Shown: positions 19,979 through 29,977, counted from the stretch's first letter. The stretch: 64,000 nucleotides of DNA from Sulfuritalea sp. (GCA_016710465.1 JADJVS010000014.1:682001-746000); one strand, 5' to 3'. Program-made: numbers and translations. Notes: a model not told the origin generated them from the sequence alone.

Positions 19979-20836
19979 TCAGGTCAGGCGATTGGCGCGA
20001 TAGTCGGCCACCGCCTGCTCGATTTCCTCACGGGTGTTCATGACGAAGGGCCCGTACTGCGCCACCGGTTCGCCCAGCGGGCGGGCCGCCAGCAGCAGGA
20101 AGTGGGCGGGGCCGTCCGCAGCACGGACTTCGATCGGGCCTTCGCCGCCGAGGACACCGGCGGACTGGGCCGGAAGGTCTCTGGATTCACCCTCGGCGCC
20201 GATGGCGAGCTTGCCCTCGTAGGCATAGACAAAGGCGCTGTGGCCGTCGGCGAGGGCTTGAACGAAACGGCCGCCGGCCGGCAGGTGCACGTCGATATAG
20301 AGCGGTTCGGTGGTGATGCCCTGTACCGGGCCGGCAACTTCCCGGTCGCCAACTGCAATGGAACCGGCGATCACCCGCGCTTCGCCGCCGCTGGGCAGCA
20401 CCACGGTCGGGATTTGCTCGGGACGGATGTCGCAGTAGGAGGCCGGCTTCATCTTCTCCGCCGCTGGCAGGTTGATCCAGAGCTGGAAGCCGCGTAGGCG
20501 GCCACTTTCCTGCTGCGGCATTTCGGAATGGATGATGCCGCGCCCGGCAGTCATCCACTGCGCGCCGCCGGGCAGCAGGTCGCCGCGATTGCCGAGGTGG
20601 TCTTCGTGCAGCATGTGGCCGTCGAGCATGTAGGTCACGGTTTCGAAGCCGCGATGCGGATGAGACGGAAAGCCGGCGATGTAGTCGTCCGGATCGTCGG
20701 ACGAGAACTCGTCGAGCATCAGGAAGGGATCGACGCGTGCATTGGGCACGCTGCCCAGGCTGCGGCGCAGGCTGACACCGGCGCCGTCCAAGGTGGCGAC
20801 GGACGGAATGATCTGCTGCAGGCGACGGCTGGACAT
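19979..20836 (-). CDS. Pirin family protein
   Basis: A 285-residue bicupin. FPSHPHRGFETVTYML carries the metal-binding histidines and HEDHLGNRG plus IIHSEMP continue the N-terminal cupin; the C-terminal cupin follows. Bacterial pirins (YhhW type) are metal-dependent quercetinase-like enzymes or redox-linked regulators. It stands alone between groESL and nnrU, divergent from the latter. Confidence 0.9.
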   Translation of the reverse strand: MSSRRLQQIIPSVATLDGAGVSLRRSLGSVPNARVDPFLMLDEFSSDDPDDYIAGFPSHPHRGFETVTYMLDGHMLHEDHLGNRGDLLPGGAQWMTAGRGIIHSEMPQQESGRLRGFQLWINLPAAEKMKPASYCDIRPEQIPTVVLPSGGEARVIAGSIAVGDREVAGPVQGITTEPLYIDVHLPAGGRFVQALADGHSAFVYAYEGKLAIGAEGESRDLPAQSAGVLGGEGPIEVRAADGPAHFLLLAARPLGEPVAQYGPFVMNTREEIEQAVADYRANRLT

Positions 20837-20933
20837 GGACTTCTCCTTGGATCGGGCGACAAAGCCAAGATGGGCCCGGACGCTTTACATCGCAAGTATC
20901 ATGGCTGCACTACTTTGTTGCGGAAAGTGTTCC

Positions 20934-21515
20934 ATGACCATCTTGATCCTCGGCTTGCTGCTGTTCCTCGGCGCCCATTCGATACGCATCTTCGCCGATC
21001 CATGGCGCGCCGCACAGATCGCCAGGATCGGCGAAATGCGTTGGAAAGGCGTGTACTCACTCTTGTCTGCCGTTGGGCTGGGGCTGATCACCTGGGGTTA
21101 TGGAGTTGCGCGGACCGGCGACATGGTGCTCTGGGTACCGCCGCTGCCGATGCGCCACGTGGCGGCGGGGCTGACCCTGCCGGCCTTCATCCTGCTGGTG
21201 GCCGCCTACCTGCCCGGCAGCCATATCAAGGCCAGGGTCGGCCATCCGATGGTGGCCGGGGTCAAGCTGTGGGCGCTGGCCCACCTGCTGGCCAACGGCA
21301 ACCTCGCCGATGCGCTGCTGTTCGGTGCCTTCCTGGCCTGGGCGATTGCCGACTTCATCGCGGCGCGGCGCCGCGATCGGATTGCCGGCCGTACCTATCC
21401 AGTTTGCTGCTCGACGCGGGATGCCTCGGTGGTGGCCATCGGCACGCTGGCCTGGGCGGTATTCGCGTTCTGGGGCCACGCCTTGCTGATCGGTGTGGCG
21501 CCGTTCCGCATCTAG
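20934..21515 (+). CDS. NnrU family membrane protein
   Basis: A 193-residue integral membrane protein with about six hydrophobic segments. LFLGAHSIRIF at the N-terminus and VKLWALAHLLANGNLADALLFG in the middle are characteristic of NnrU, a family linked to nitrite and nitric oxide reduction clusters and heme-related functions in proteobacteria. No denitrification genes lie nearby. It converges with the flavin reductase gene, overlapping its end by four bases. Confidence 0.87.
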   Translation: MTILILGLLLFLGAHSIRIFADPWRAAQIARIGEMRWKGVYSLLSAVGLGLITWGYGVARTGDMVLWVPPLPMRHVAAGLTLPAFILLVAAYLPGSHIKARVGHPMVAGVKLWALAHLLANGNLADALLFGAFLAWAIADFIAARRRDRIAGRTYPVCCSTRDASVVAIGTLAWAVFAFWGHALLIGVAPFRI

Positions 21516-22069
21516 ACCTCGAAGGGTTCGCCGGTGGCGAAAAAGCTGCCGCCGGCCAGATAGTGGATGCTGCGCCGCTCGGCATCCGGGAAATGCCAGC
21601 GGCCGTTCGAGAACACCTCGGGATCGGCCCAGGCCGCGACCACTTCACCAAGGAAGAGGTCGTAGGCTTTCTGGATGTGCGGCTCGGGGATCACGCGGCA
21701 CTCCAGCCAGGCCAGGCAGCCCGCGATCAGGGGCGCACTGACAAGGCTGGCCGCCAGCGCCTCGACGCCGGGCATGCAGAACTTGTCGACTTTGCGACCG
21801 TCGCTGGTGCCCACGGCCAGGGTCATCGCGGCCTGTGCCCGCGACGGCACGTTGAGCACGAATTCGCCGGATGCCTCGACCAACTCGCGTGTCAGCGTTG
21901 CCTTGTCGATGACCACGGCAACTTTGGGCGGCGAAAAGTCCAGCGGCATCGACCAGGCCGCCGCCATGACGTTGCGCCGCTCGCCGTGGGTGCTGGATAC
22001 CAGCACGGTCGGCCCGTGGTTGAGCAGCAGGTAGGCCTTGGGCAGCGGCACTGCGATGCGCGCAGTCAT
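21512..22069 (-). CDS. Flavin reductase-like FMN-binding protein
   Basis: A 185-residue protein of the flavin reductase/FMN-binding split-barrel family. PTVLVSSTHGERRNVMAAAW and the later VNVPSRAQAAM fit the FMN-binding fold. Such proteins reduce flavin with NAD(P)H or store FMN. The ATG at 22069 starts the conserved part; the frame upstream runs into a palindromic repeat and the end of the acetoacetyl-CoA synthetase gene. Confidence 0.83.
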   Translation of the reverse strand: MTARIAVPLPKAYLLLNHGPTVLVSSTHGERRNVMAAAWSMPLDFSPPKVAVVIDKATLTRELVEASGEFVLNVPSRAQAAMTLAVGTSDGRKVDKFCMPGVEALAASLVSAPLIAGCLAWLECRVIPEPHIQKAYDLFLGEVVAAWADPEVFSNGRWHFPDAERRSIHYLAGGSFFATGEPFEV

Positions 22070-22073
22070 CGAA

Positions 22074-24149
22074 CTACCCTCCCCCCAGCCCCCTGCCCAA
22101 GGCAGGGGGTGACTGCGGTTGGCCGCCAAGCGGCTCCGTCTGTTGGCTGCGCCTCCCTTGGGACGGCCCGGCAGGAGGCGCGCGCTCCCCGGCGCCGCGC
22201 CGCGCGGCAAAATCGACGAACCATTGCAGGCTGGCCGGATTGGCCATCGCATCGGGGTTGGCCACCTGGTCGATGGCCTGGCCGAGCAGCAGCTTCTTCA
22301 CCGGCAGTTCCATCTTCTTGCCCGAGAGCGTGCGCGGAATTTCGGTGACGGCAAGTATTTCGTTGGGAACATGACGCGCCGAAAGCGCCAGCTTGATGCG
22401 TTCGCGCAGCGTGGCCTCCAACTCGGGCGTCAGCTCGCGGCCGGGTCGCATGACGACGAACAAGGGCATGTAGCTTTCGCGCCCAAGGTATTCGAGGTCG
22501 ACCACCAGGCTGTCGATGATCTCGGGCAGTTCCTCGACCGCGCGATACAGCTCGCTGGTGCCCATGCGGATGCCGTGGCGGTTGATGGTGGCATCCGAGC
22601 GCCCGTAGATGATGGCGCCGCCGCGCGGCGTGATGCGAATCCAGTCACCGTGGCGCCAGATGCCGGGGTACATGTCGAAATAGCTCTCGCGGTAACGCGC
22701 ATCGCCGGGATCGTTCCAGAACATCAAGGGCATCGAGGGCATGGGGGCACGGCAGACCAGTTCGCCGACGTCGTCGATCAGCGGCTTGCCGGCCTCGTCC
22801 CAGGCCTCCACCCTGGCGCCGAGGCAGCGGCATTGCATCTCGCCCAGATACACCGGCAGCGTCGGCACGCCGCCGACGAAGCAGCCGGCGAAATCGGTGC
22901 CGCCCGAAATCGGGTTGAGCCAGATGTCCTTTCGCACTTGGTCGTAAATCCACTGGTAGCCCTCGGGCGGCAGCGGCGAGCCGGTGGAGCCGATGGCGCG
23001 CAGCGCCGTGAGGTCGGCAAGCGAATTGGGCTCGATCCGGGCCTTGAGGCAGGAAAGAAAAAAGGCCGCGCCGGCACCGAAGAAAGTCACCCGTGTTTCG
23101 CCGACGAAGCGCCACAACGCCCCCCAGTCGGGCCAGCCCGGATTGCCGTCGTAAATGCAGATCGTGGCGCCCACCAGCAAGCCCGCCATCTGGCAGTTCC
23201 ACATGATCCAGCCGCTGCTGGAAAACCAATGGAAGCGATCCCCGGGCCCGATGTCGAGGTGCAGCGCGGTCATCTTGACGTGTTCGACGACAATGCCGCC
23301 ATGCGAATGCACGATGGGCTTGGGCAGGCCCGTGGTGCCCGAGGAATACACCACCCACAGTGGGTGCGCGAAGGGCACATGCTCGATGGTGAGCGGAACA
23401 TTCCCGGCGGTGACGCTGGCCCAGGAACGGGCGGCGGTGAATTCGCCACAATCGGCGCCGGCATCGCGGCCGGGCACCAGGATCAGGTGCTCGATGCTGG
23501 GTAGCGCGCCGAGAAGTTCGCGGATCAACCCGCGCCGGTCGTGGGCCTTGCCGCCATAGTCGTAGCCGTCGACGGCGATCAGCACCTTGGGCGCAATCTG
23601 GCGGAAGCGGTCCACCACCGCGATGCGCCCCATGTCCGGCGAGCAGGCCGACCAGATCGCGCCAATGCCGGCGACGGCGAGGAAGGCGACCGTCGTCTCC
23701 GGAATGTTCGGCAGGTAGGCGACGACGCGGTCGCCACGCGTCACGCCCATCGCGCGCAGGCTGGCGGCCAGCGCGCTGACCTGGCGGTGCAACTCGGCCC
23801 ACGACATCTCGCGATTCTCGCCCGCCTCGTTGCGCGAGATGATGGCGGGGCACGCCGTCGTCGCGTGACGAAACACCTGGTCGACGTAGTTCATCGTCAC
23901 GCCCGGGAACCACTGCGCGCCGGGCATCGAAGCGCTCGCCAGCACGCGCGAGCGTGGCGTCGCGCAGGGAATCGCAAAGCAATCCCAGATCGCGCCCCAG
24001 AACCCCTCCAGGTCCTCCACCGACCAGCGCCACAGCGCGTCGTAATCGGCGAAGCGCAGGCCGCGCTCGCGCGCCAGCCAATCGCTGAAGGCCGTCAATT
24101 TCGCCGCGCGCATCGTTTCCGGCGACGGCCTCCAGGCGGGCATTTCCAT
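22074..24149 (-). CDS. Acetoacetyl-CoA synthetase
   Basis: A 691-residue acyl-adenylating enzyme that joins acetoacetate to CoA using ATP. VVYSSGTTGLPKPIVHSHGG is the AMP-binding P-loop. WFSSSGWIMWNCQMAGLLVG and GGTDFAGCFVGG are typical of acetoacetyl-CoA synthetases, and LSGKKMELPVKK supplies the C-terminal lysine. The ATG at 24149 has AGGAG upstream and is 46 bp from the divergent dacB start. The last ~38 residues (Pro/Gly/Gln-rich) are not family-like and coincide with a palindromic repeat. It may serve acetoacetate or polyhydroxybutyrate turnover. Confidence 0.92.
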   Translation of the reverse strand: MEMPAWRPSPETMRAAKLTAFSDWLARERGLRFADYDALWRWSVEDLEGFWGAIWDCFAIPCATPRSRVLASASMPGAQWFPGVTMNYVDQVFRHATTACPAIISRNEAGENREMSWAELHRQVSALAASLRAMGVTRGDRVVAYLPNIPETTVAFLAVAGIGAIWSACSPDMGRIAVVDRFRQIAPKVLIAVDGYDYGGKAHDRRGLIRELLGALPSIEHLILVPGRDAGADCGEFTAARSWASVTAGNVPLTIEHVPFAHPLWVVYSSGTTGLPKPIVHSHGGIVVEHVKMTALHLDIGPGDRFHWFSSSGWIMWNCQMAGLLVGATICIYDGNPGWPDWGALWRFVGETRVTFFGAGAAFFLSCLKARIEPNSLADLTALRAIGSTGSPLPPEGYQWIYDQVRKDIWLNPISGGTDFAGCFVGGVPTLPVYLGEMQCRCLGARVEAWDEAGKPLIDDVGELVCRAPMPSMPLMFWNDPGDARYRESYFDMYPGIWRHGDWIRITPRGGAIIYGRSDATINRHGIRMGTSELYRAVEELPEIIDSLVVDLEYLGRESYMPLFVVMRPGRELTPELEATLRERIKLALSARHVPNEILAVTEIPRTLSGKKMELPVKKLLLGQAIDQVANPDAMANPASLQWFVDFAARRGAGERAPPAGPSQGRRSQQTEPLGGQPQSPPALGRGLGGG
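22089..22109. repeat. GC-rich palindrome at the end of the AACS gene
   Basis: CCCCCTGCC (22089-22097), loop CAA, GGCAGGGGG (22101-22109): a perfect 9-bp inverted repeat. It lies inside the last codons of the synthetase gene and appears to have extended its C-terminus with a non-homologous Pro/Gly/Gln-rich tail. Confidence 0.75.
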
Positions 24150-24195
24150 TCCTTTTTCGCTCCTCCGTTTGCGATCGATTCTATAAGATCGCGAA

Positions 24196-25608
24196 ATGCG
24201 GCTTCCGGTCATACTGCTCACTGCCCTGTTCTTCGCCGGCGCGCGCGCCGACGAATTGCCGCCGGCCGTCGCGGCGGCATTGAAGTCGGCCGGCATTCCG
24301 CCCGCATCCACGGCGGCCTGGGTGCGCGAGGTCGATGCCGCGACGCCGCGCCTGGCGATGAATGCGCGCGCCGCGCTGAACCCGGCCTCGACCATGAAGC
24401 TGGTCACCACCTATGCCGCGCTCGATCTGCTCGGCCCGGCCTACACCTGGAAGACCGAGGCCCATGCCAGCGGCAGCCTGGCCGACGGGGTGTTGCAAGG
24501 CGATTTGCATCTCAGGGGCGGCGGCGATCCCAAGCTGACCCATGACCAGTTTGGCCGCCTGCTGCGCATGATTCGCGCGCGCGGCATCCGCGAAATTCGC
24601 GGCGACCTGGTGCTCGACCGTTCGGCCTTTGCCGCCAACGGAGACGACCCTGGGCGTTTCGATGCCCAGCCGATGCGGCCCTACAACGTGGCGCCGGATG
24701 CCTTGCTGTTGAACTTCAAGGCCGTGACCCTCTACTTGATGCCCGATCCGGCGGCAAAGACCCTGAGCGTTGCCGCCGAGCCGGCGCCGGCCAACCTCGA
24801 TATCGCCAACAAGATCACGCTGGGCAACGGCAACGGCTGCGGCGACTGGAAGGAGCGCCTGCGCGCCGACGTCTTCGCCCATGGCCCGACCACGCGCCTG
24901 GTGCTGACCGGCGTGTTTCCCGCCGCCTGTCCGGAGCAGCGCTGGAACATCGCGCTGATGAATCATCCTTCCTTCGTCCTCGGCGTGTTCCGCCAGTTGT
25001 GGGCGGAGCTTGGCGGCAGCTTGTCGGGGAGCGTGCGCGACGGTGCGGTGCCGGCCGAGGCGCGCCAGATCGCCGTATTGCCATCGCCGACTCTTGCCGA
25101 AGTGGTGCGCGACATCAACAAGTTCTCCAACAACGTCATGGCGCGTCAGCTCTTCCTCACCTTGGGGCTGGAGGCCGGCAAGCGGCCGGCCGGCGCCGAG
25201 GATGCCGACGCGGCGATCCGCGCCTGGCTCGATGCGCGTGGCATTGCGTTGCCCGAGTTGGTGCTGGAAAACGGCTCGGGCCTGTCGCGGCGCGAACGCG
25301 TCACGGCGGAAGGTCTCGGGCGCCTGTTGGGCGCCGCCTGGAAAAGCGCGGTGATGCCGGAACTGATGGCCTCGCTACCCGTGACCGCCACGGACGGCAC
25401 CATGAAGCGGCGCCTCAAACAGAACGGCGTCGCCGGCCAGGCCCACATCAAGACCGGATCGCTGGAAGGCGTGCGCAGCATCGCCGGTTACGTGCTGGAC
25501 AAGGGCGGACGCCGCTGGATCGTGGTGTTCTTCATCAACCACGCCAACGCGGCGGCCGCGCAGCCGGCGCAGGACGCGCTATTGGAATGGGTGTATTCCG
25601 GAAAATGA
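24196..25608 (+). CDS. dacB: D-alanyl-D-alanine carboxypeptidase/endopeptidase (PBP4)
   Basis: A 470-residue class C low-molecular-weight penicillin-binding protein that trims and cleaves peptidoglycan peptides in the periplasm. Signal peptide 1-18. Catalytic motifs in order: SxxK in NPASTMKL (about residue 58), SxN in FSNNVMARQ (about 310) and KTG in HIKTGSLEG (about 420). The large insertion between the first two motifs is typical of DacB. Divergent from the acetoacetyl-CoA synthetase gene. Confidence 0.94.
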   Translation: MRLPVILLTALFFAGARADELPPAVAAALKSAGIPPASTAAWVREVDAATPRLAMNARAALNPASTMKLVTTYAALDLLGPAYTWKTEAHASGSLADGVLQGDLHLRGGGDPKLTHDQFGRLLRMIRARGIREIRGDLVLDRSAFAANGDDPGRFDAQPMRPYNVAPDALLLNFKAVTLYLMPDPAAKTLSVAAEPAPANLDIANKITLGNGNGCGDWKERLRADVFAHGPTTRLVLTGVFPAACPEQRWNIALMNHPSFVLGVFRQLWAELGGSLSGSVRDGAVPAEARQIAVLPSPTLAEVVRDINKFSNNVMARQLFLTLGLEAGKRPAGAEDADAAIRAWLDARGIALPELVLENGSGLSRRERVTAEGLGRLLGAAWKSAVMPELMASLPVTATDGTMKRRLKQNGVAGQAHIKTGSLEGVRSIAGYVLDKGGRRWIVVFFINHANAAAAQPAQDALLEWVYSGK

Positions 25609-25844
25609 AACGCCTGCTGTTGCTCGCCGCCGGTTTTGCCTACATGGTGCTGCTGATCGAGGCGATCCGTGCCGCCGTGGCATGGTGGCGCGGCGACCTG
25701 GCCCAGCCCGGCTGGGATGACATTGTTCTGCTGGGCCTGTTGCCGATCCTGCTGTGGGTGTGGTGGCGCCACATTTCGCCCTTCGGCCGCGACTGCCCGA
25801 AATGCGTCCAGCCACCCGTCGACGGCAACGCCGGCGGTGGCTGA
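25605..25844 (+). CDS. Small two-helix membrane protein
   Basis: A 79-residue protein with two membrane segments (about 3-26 and 41-55), the second containing WVWW, and a C-terminal CPKC motif. Its ATG overlaps the dacB stop (ATGA), so it is translationally coupled to dacB and expressed. I do not recognise the family. The CxxC pair might bind a metal. Confidence 0.65.
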   Translation: MKRLLLLAAGFAYMVLLIEAIRAAVAWWRGDLAQPGWDDIVLLGLLPILLWVWWRHISPFGRDCPKCVQPPVDGNAGGG

Positions 25845-25886
25845 GTCGCCTCACCGCGAGCCATCGCCTTCGGATTTTCGCGAACC

Positions 25887-26273
25887 ATGAAGCGCAAAGC
25901 CGCCGAGCCCTGTCCCTGCGGGCGCCCGCGACCCTATGCCGAGTGCTGCGGCCGCCTGCATGCGGGCGTCGCCGCGGCCGATGCCGAGTCGCTGATGCGC
26001 TCGCGCTACTGCGCCTATGTGCTGGGCCGTGAAGACTATCTGCTCGCCACCTGGCATGCCACGACGCGGCCGGCGATGCTCGACCTGGCGCATGGGCCGC
26101 AGCCGAAATGGCTGGGACTGGAGGTCATGTCGAGCACCGAGTCGGGTGACGAAGCCGGCGTCGAGTTCGTCGCCCTTTGCCGCATCGGCGGCCGCGCCCG
26201 GCGCCTGCGCGAGCAAAGCCGCTTTTTGCGCGAACAGGGGCGCTGGTACTACCTCAACGGCGTCATGGCCTGA
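25887..26273 (+). CDS. YchJ family protein (UPF0225)
   Basis: A 128-residue protein with an N-terminal SEC-C-type zinc motif (PCPCGRPRPYAECCGRLH), then the YchJ core with LMRSRYCAYVLGREDYLLAT and WYYLNG. The family is widespread but has no firmly established role; the SEC-C motif suggests zinc binding. Its end overlaps by 11 bp the end of the convergent hybrid kinase gene. Confidence 0.92.
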   Translation: MKRKAAEPCPCGRPRPYAECCGRLHAGVAAADAESLMRSRYCAYVLGREDYLLATWHATTRPAMLDLAHGPQPKWLGLEVMSSTESGDEAGVEFVALCRIGGRARRLREQSRFLREQGRWYYLNGVMA

Positions 26274-29200
26274 GCGGCGGCTCCGCGACGCGATCCAGCC
26301 AGTGCAATAGCGTGGCGTAGAGGCTTTGGGAGTCGCAGGGCTTGGCCACGAAATCGTTCATCCCGGCGTCGAAGCAACGTGCCTTGTCCTCGGCGAAGAC
26401 GTTGGCCGACAGGGCGATCACCGGTGTGTCGGCATGGGCGGGGAGCTTTCTCAGGGCGCGGGTGGCATCCAGTCCGTTGATGTTCGGCATCTGCATGTCC
26501 ATGATCACCGCCGCGTAGGGATGGGCCTGGAGCAGCGCGATGGCTTCGGCGCCGTCTTCGGCCTGATCCACCACCAGTCCGGCGGCCTCGAGTTGGCTGC
26601 AGGCAACTTCGCGATTGATCGGTTCGTCATCGACGACCAGAACGCGGCGTCCACCGTGGCGCTGGCGCAGTCCGTGTTCGGCATCCGACGGCCTGTCATC
26701 GGCGTCGCTGGCGGTGCCGGCCTGCTTTTTCAACCGTGCCGTGAACCAGAAGGTGCTGCCCTCGCCCAGGGTGCTGGCCACGCCGGCATCGCCCCCCATC
26801 AATCCGGCCAGGCGCTTGGTGATCGCCAGTCCGAGGCCGGTGCCGCCATACTTGCGCGTCATCGAATTGTCGGCCTGCTCAAAGGCAAGGAACAGGCGTC
26901 CCAGCGCATCCGGGGCGATGCCGATGCCGGTGTCGGCCACCTCGAAACGCAGCATGACCGCTTCCACGTCCTCGTCCAGCTTCAGGACGCGCAGCGTAAT
27001 CGATCCGCTCTCGGTGAACTTGATCGCATTGGTCGCGTAATTCAGGATGGCCTGCTGCAAGCGCGTCGGATCGCCGACCAGCCGCATCGGCAGGGGCTCG
27101 GCGCTGACCACCAGGGCCAGCCCCTTTTCCCTGGCGCGTTCGGCCAGGATGGAACGCACATTGGTCAGCAGGCCATGCGGACTCAATGGCATTTCCTCGA
27201 TCACGAACTTGCCGGCCTCGATCTTCGAAATGTCGAGGATGCTGTTGATGATGCCCAGCAGGTGCTCCGCCGCCGCGTCGATCTTGTCCAGGCGCTTGGC
27301 CTGTTCCGGCGTCACGCCGCCGCGCCGCAACAGGTGCGCCATGCCGAGGATGCCGTTCATCGGCGTGCGGATCTCGTGGCTCATGTTGGCGAGGAAGGCG
27401 CTCTTGGCGATGTTGGCGGATTCGGCGGCTTCCTTGGCGCCGGCGAGTTCGACGGTCCGCCGCGCGATCATTTCCTCAAGGTGGGACTGGTAATCGTGGA
27501 GCTGTCGTTCGCTGCGCTTGCGCTCGTCGATGTTCATCGACGTGCCCACCGCGCGCAGCGGCGCCCCCTCCGGGGCGCGCTGGACGATCCGGGCGCGCGT
27601 AAGTATCCAGTGATAGTCGCCGGACCGGTTCGCGATCCGGTATTCATGGTCGAAGGTGTCCTTTCCCGGCTGCGCCGTGAGTTCGACCTCGGCGACGAAC
27701 CTGGCGCGTTCATCCGGGTGCACCCGTTCCACCCACTCGGCCAGGTTGCTCAGCGGGTCATCCGCGTCAAGGCCAAGGACGGGCAGAGTGCCTTTGTCAT
27801 AAGTGATGACTCCGGTCGGGAAATCGAGTTCCCAGAAGACGATGTGACTGACGTCGGCTGCCATCCGCAAATGTTGCTCGGTGCGCTTGCGTTCGCTGAT
27901 GTCCCGCGCGAAACCCACGGTGCCGATCACCTTTCCGGCGATGCTGACCGGCGACTTGTAGGTTTCGAACCAGACCAGGCGGCCATCGACCTCGATCTGC
28001 TCCTCGACGACTTTGGGCCGGCCGTTGAGCAAGACTTCCCGATCGTCGTTACGGTAGGTGGCGGCCAGTTCGGGCGGCGCGATGTCGAAATCCGTGGCGC
28101 CGATCAGGGTGTCCTTGGACGCTGCGCCGAATCCGTCGGCGAAGGCCTGGTTTACAGCCAGAAAGCGGCTCTGCTCGTCCTTGAGCCAGACGCGGTAGGG
28201 AAAGTTGTCGAGCAGCGCGCGCTGGTAGCTCTCGCGCTGGTGCAGGGCATCGCGCAGCCCGCGCTGCATGCTGATGTCCTCATACATGCCGAGCACGCCT
28301 ATCACCTTGCCCGCCGCGTCGCGCAGCGGCACCTTGGAGGTTTGCAGCCAGATCACCCTGCCGTCCGCGCTCGTTTGCGGTTCCTCGTAGAACAGGCGCG
28401 GCGTACCCGAGTCCATCACGGCGCGATCGTCGGCGCGATAGGCCTCGGCCTGGGTCGACCAGGCCAGATCATGGTCGACGCGGCCGATCACCTCGGACGG
28501 GGAGGATTTCCCCGCATCGATGGCAAAGGCCGGATTGCACCCCAGGTAGCGGGACTCGGTATCCTTCCAGAACACCCGCATCGGCGCCGTGTCGATCACC
28601 GCCTGCAGCAGCTTTCCCGATTCGGTCACCGCCGCCTCCGCGAGTTTGCGCGCCGTGATGTCCGACCAGGTGACCACCAGGAAGCGGCGCCCGCGCAGTT
28701 CGATGCCGCTGATGCTGACGAGCACGTCGCGCGGCAGTCCGTCCTTGTGCCGGTGCCGCGTCTCGATGTTGCGGAACCCGGCGGAGATCGCGGTGGGGAC
28801 CTGCTCGCGCAGGAATGCCTCGTCCATGTCTGCCTGGATGTCCGGCACGGCAAGCGCGGCGAACTCCTCGCGCGTGTAGCCCAGCGTCTCGCAGGCCATG
28901 TCGTTGAATTCGACGAAGCGCAGTGTTTTTGTGTCGATCAGGGAAATCGCTTCATTGGCCTGGGTAAAGATGCTGCGGAACAGTTCCTCGCGCTCGGCCA
29001 ACGCCAACTGCATGCGGTGCTGCTCGGTGACGTCGCGGAAGCACCAGATCCGGCCGTGTGTTCCGTCGCCGGAGAGCGCTCGCGTGTAACGGGCAAAAAT
29101 CCGGCCGTCCTTGAAATGCAGCGTGTCGCTGGCCTCGGTGTCGCTGTCGTACAGGGCCTTGACCTTGGCCAGGAATCCGTCGGGGTCCTGCAACTGCCCG

Positions 29201-29631
29201 AGCACATGGCTCAGCAATGCCTCGTCGTCGCCGGCTTCCGCCAGGTTCCCGGGCACATTCCACAAGCTGGCGAAGCGCTCGTTGATGGCCAGGACCTTGC
29301 CGTCGGGCGCCACCATCAGGATGCCTTCGTCCGTGGATTCCAGGGCGACCTTGAGGCGGCCCTCGACGCTTTCGACGCTGGCCGCCAGCGAGGCGTTTTC
29401 CCAACGCGCCAGTTCGCGCAGCAACTGGCTCAGGAGGGTCAGGCTGATGGGGGCGACGATGCCCGCCGTCACCAGACCGGTGAGCAGGTAGTCGGCGGTG
29501 ACGCGGCCCATCAGCAACAAATCCATCACCGACACGATCAGCAAGGCGCCGGCCACGGTAAGCAGGGTGAACAGCATTGCCAGGCGCCAGCCGGCGAGCC
29601 TTTGCAGTACCTGGACGGTCGTCGATTTCAC
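26263..29631 (-). CDS. Hybrid sensor histidine kinase with five PAS domains
   Basis: About 1,122 residues. Two membrane helices at the N-terminus are followed by five PAS/PAC units (roughly 90-200, 205-325, 330-455, 460-580 and 585-710), a coiled coil, and the HisKA domain with SHEIRTPMNGILGMAH. The ATP-binding domain has NYATNAIKFTESG and GTGLGLAI, and the C-terminal receiver has DDEPINRE, the phospho-acceptor in VIMDMQMP and the lysine in FVAKP. There is no Hpt domain, so a separate phosphotransfer protein is expected. The start is uncertain: GTG at 29631, or TTG at 29724. No output gene is adjacent. Confidence 0.9.
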   Translation of the reverse strand: MKSTTVQVLQRLAGWRLAMLFTLLTVAGALLIVSVMDLLLMGRVTADYLLTGLVTAGIVAPISLTLLSQLLRELARWENASLAASVESVEGRLKVALESTDEGILMVAPDGKVLAINERFASLWNVPGNLAEAGDDEALLSHVLGQLQDPDGFLAKVKALYDSDTEASDTLHFKDGRIFARYTRALSGDGTHGRIWCFRDVTEQHRMQLALAEREELFRSIFTQANEAISLIDTKTLRFVEFNDMACETLGYTREEFAALAVPDIQADMDEAFLREQVPTAISAGFRNIETRHRHKDGLPRDVLVSISGIELRGRRFLVVTWSDITARKLAEAAVTESGKLLQAVIDTAPMRVFWKDTESRYLGCNPAFAIDAGKSSPSEVIGRVDHDLAWSTQAEAYRADDRAVMDSGTPRLFYEEPQTSADGRVIWLQTSKVPLRDAAGKVIGVLGMYEDISMQRGLRDALHQRESYQRALLDNFPYRVWLKDEQSRFLAVNQAFADGFGAASKDTLIGATDFDIAPPELAATYRNDDREVLLNGRPKVVEEQIEVDGRLVWFETYKSPVSIAGKVIGTVGFARDISERKRTEQHLRMAADVSHIVFWELDFPTGVITYDKGTLPVLGLDADDPLSNLAEWVERVHPDERARFVAEVELTAQPGKDTFDHEYRIANRSGDYHWILTRARIVQRAPEGAPLRAVGTSMNIDERKRSERQLHDYQSHLEEMIARRTVELAGAKEAAESANIAKSAFLANMSHEIRTPMNGILGMAHLLRRGGVTPEQAKRLDKIDAAAEHLLGIINSILDISKIEAGKFVIEEMPLSPHGLLTNVRSILAERAREKGLALVVSAEPLPMRLVGDPTRLQQAILNYATNAIKFTESGSITLRVLKLDEDVEAVMLRFEVADTGIGIAPDALGRLFLAFEQADNSMTRKYGGTGLGLAITKRLAGLMGGDAGVASTLGEGSTFWFTARLKKQAGTASDADDRPSDAEHGLRQRHGGRRVLVVDDEPINREVACSQLEAAGLVVDQAEDGAEAIALLQAHPYAAVIMDMQMPNINGLDATRALRKLPAHADTPVIALSANVFAEDKARCFDAGMNDFVAKPCDSQSLYATLLHWLDRVAEPPLRP

Positions 29632-29903
29632 GGCCGAGGGCGACCCGGCCGTGAACCCCTGGCAGCCGGCGGCTCCGGTTCGTGCGTGATCGGTGCCGTG
29701 CCGGTAGCCTTGGACGCGGCCCAAAAAATTATGGAAAACAGGGGCTTGACCATTTTTTCAATGGCAAAGGGGGGAAGCCGTGATTGTAAAGGGGATTTTT
29801 CCGTGCGTCGCGCAACAACTTGTTTCAAATTGGCGTTGAACCTTGTGACAGTGGCCCCATCTATAAGCTCATGTTGATTCCCTGCCTTAGCCCGGAGAAA
29901 AGC

Positions 29904-29963
29904 GTGCAAAGCGATGCCATCCTGAAATTTCTTGCCGATTCACGTCGTTACCTGACGCCCTGA
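29904..29963 (+). CDS. Possible 19-residue leader peptide
   Basis: GTG at 29904, with CCGGAG eight bases upstream, opens a frame encoding a 19-residue amphipathic peptide (MQSDAILKFLADSRRYLTP), ending in TGA. Three hairpins follow at once, then the small gene at 30122. The arrangement fits a leader peptide or small protein. Upstream, 29632-29903 holds no other gene that I can see. Confidence 0.35.
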   Translation: MQSDAILKFLADSRRYLTP

Positions 29964-29977
29964 GGCAAAATCCCCCC

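Noticed and set aside
26326..29877. A very long open frame on the plus strand opposite the hybrid kinase
   Set aside because: It is the antisense shadow of a high-GC gene; its product is low-complexity and lacks domains, while the minus strand shows clear PAS, HisKA and receiver motifs.
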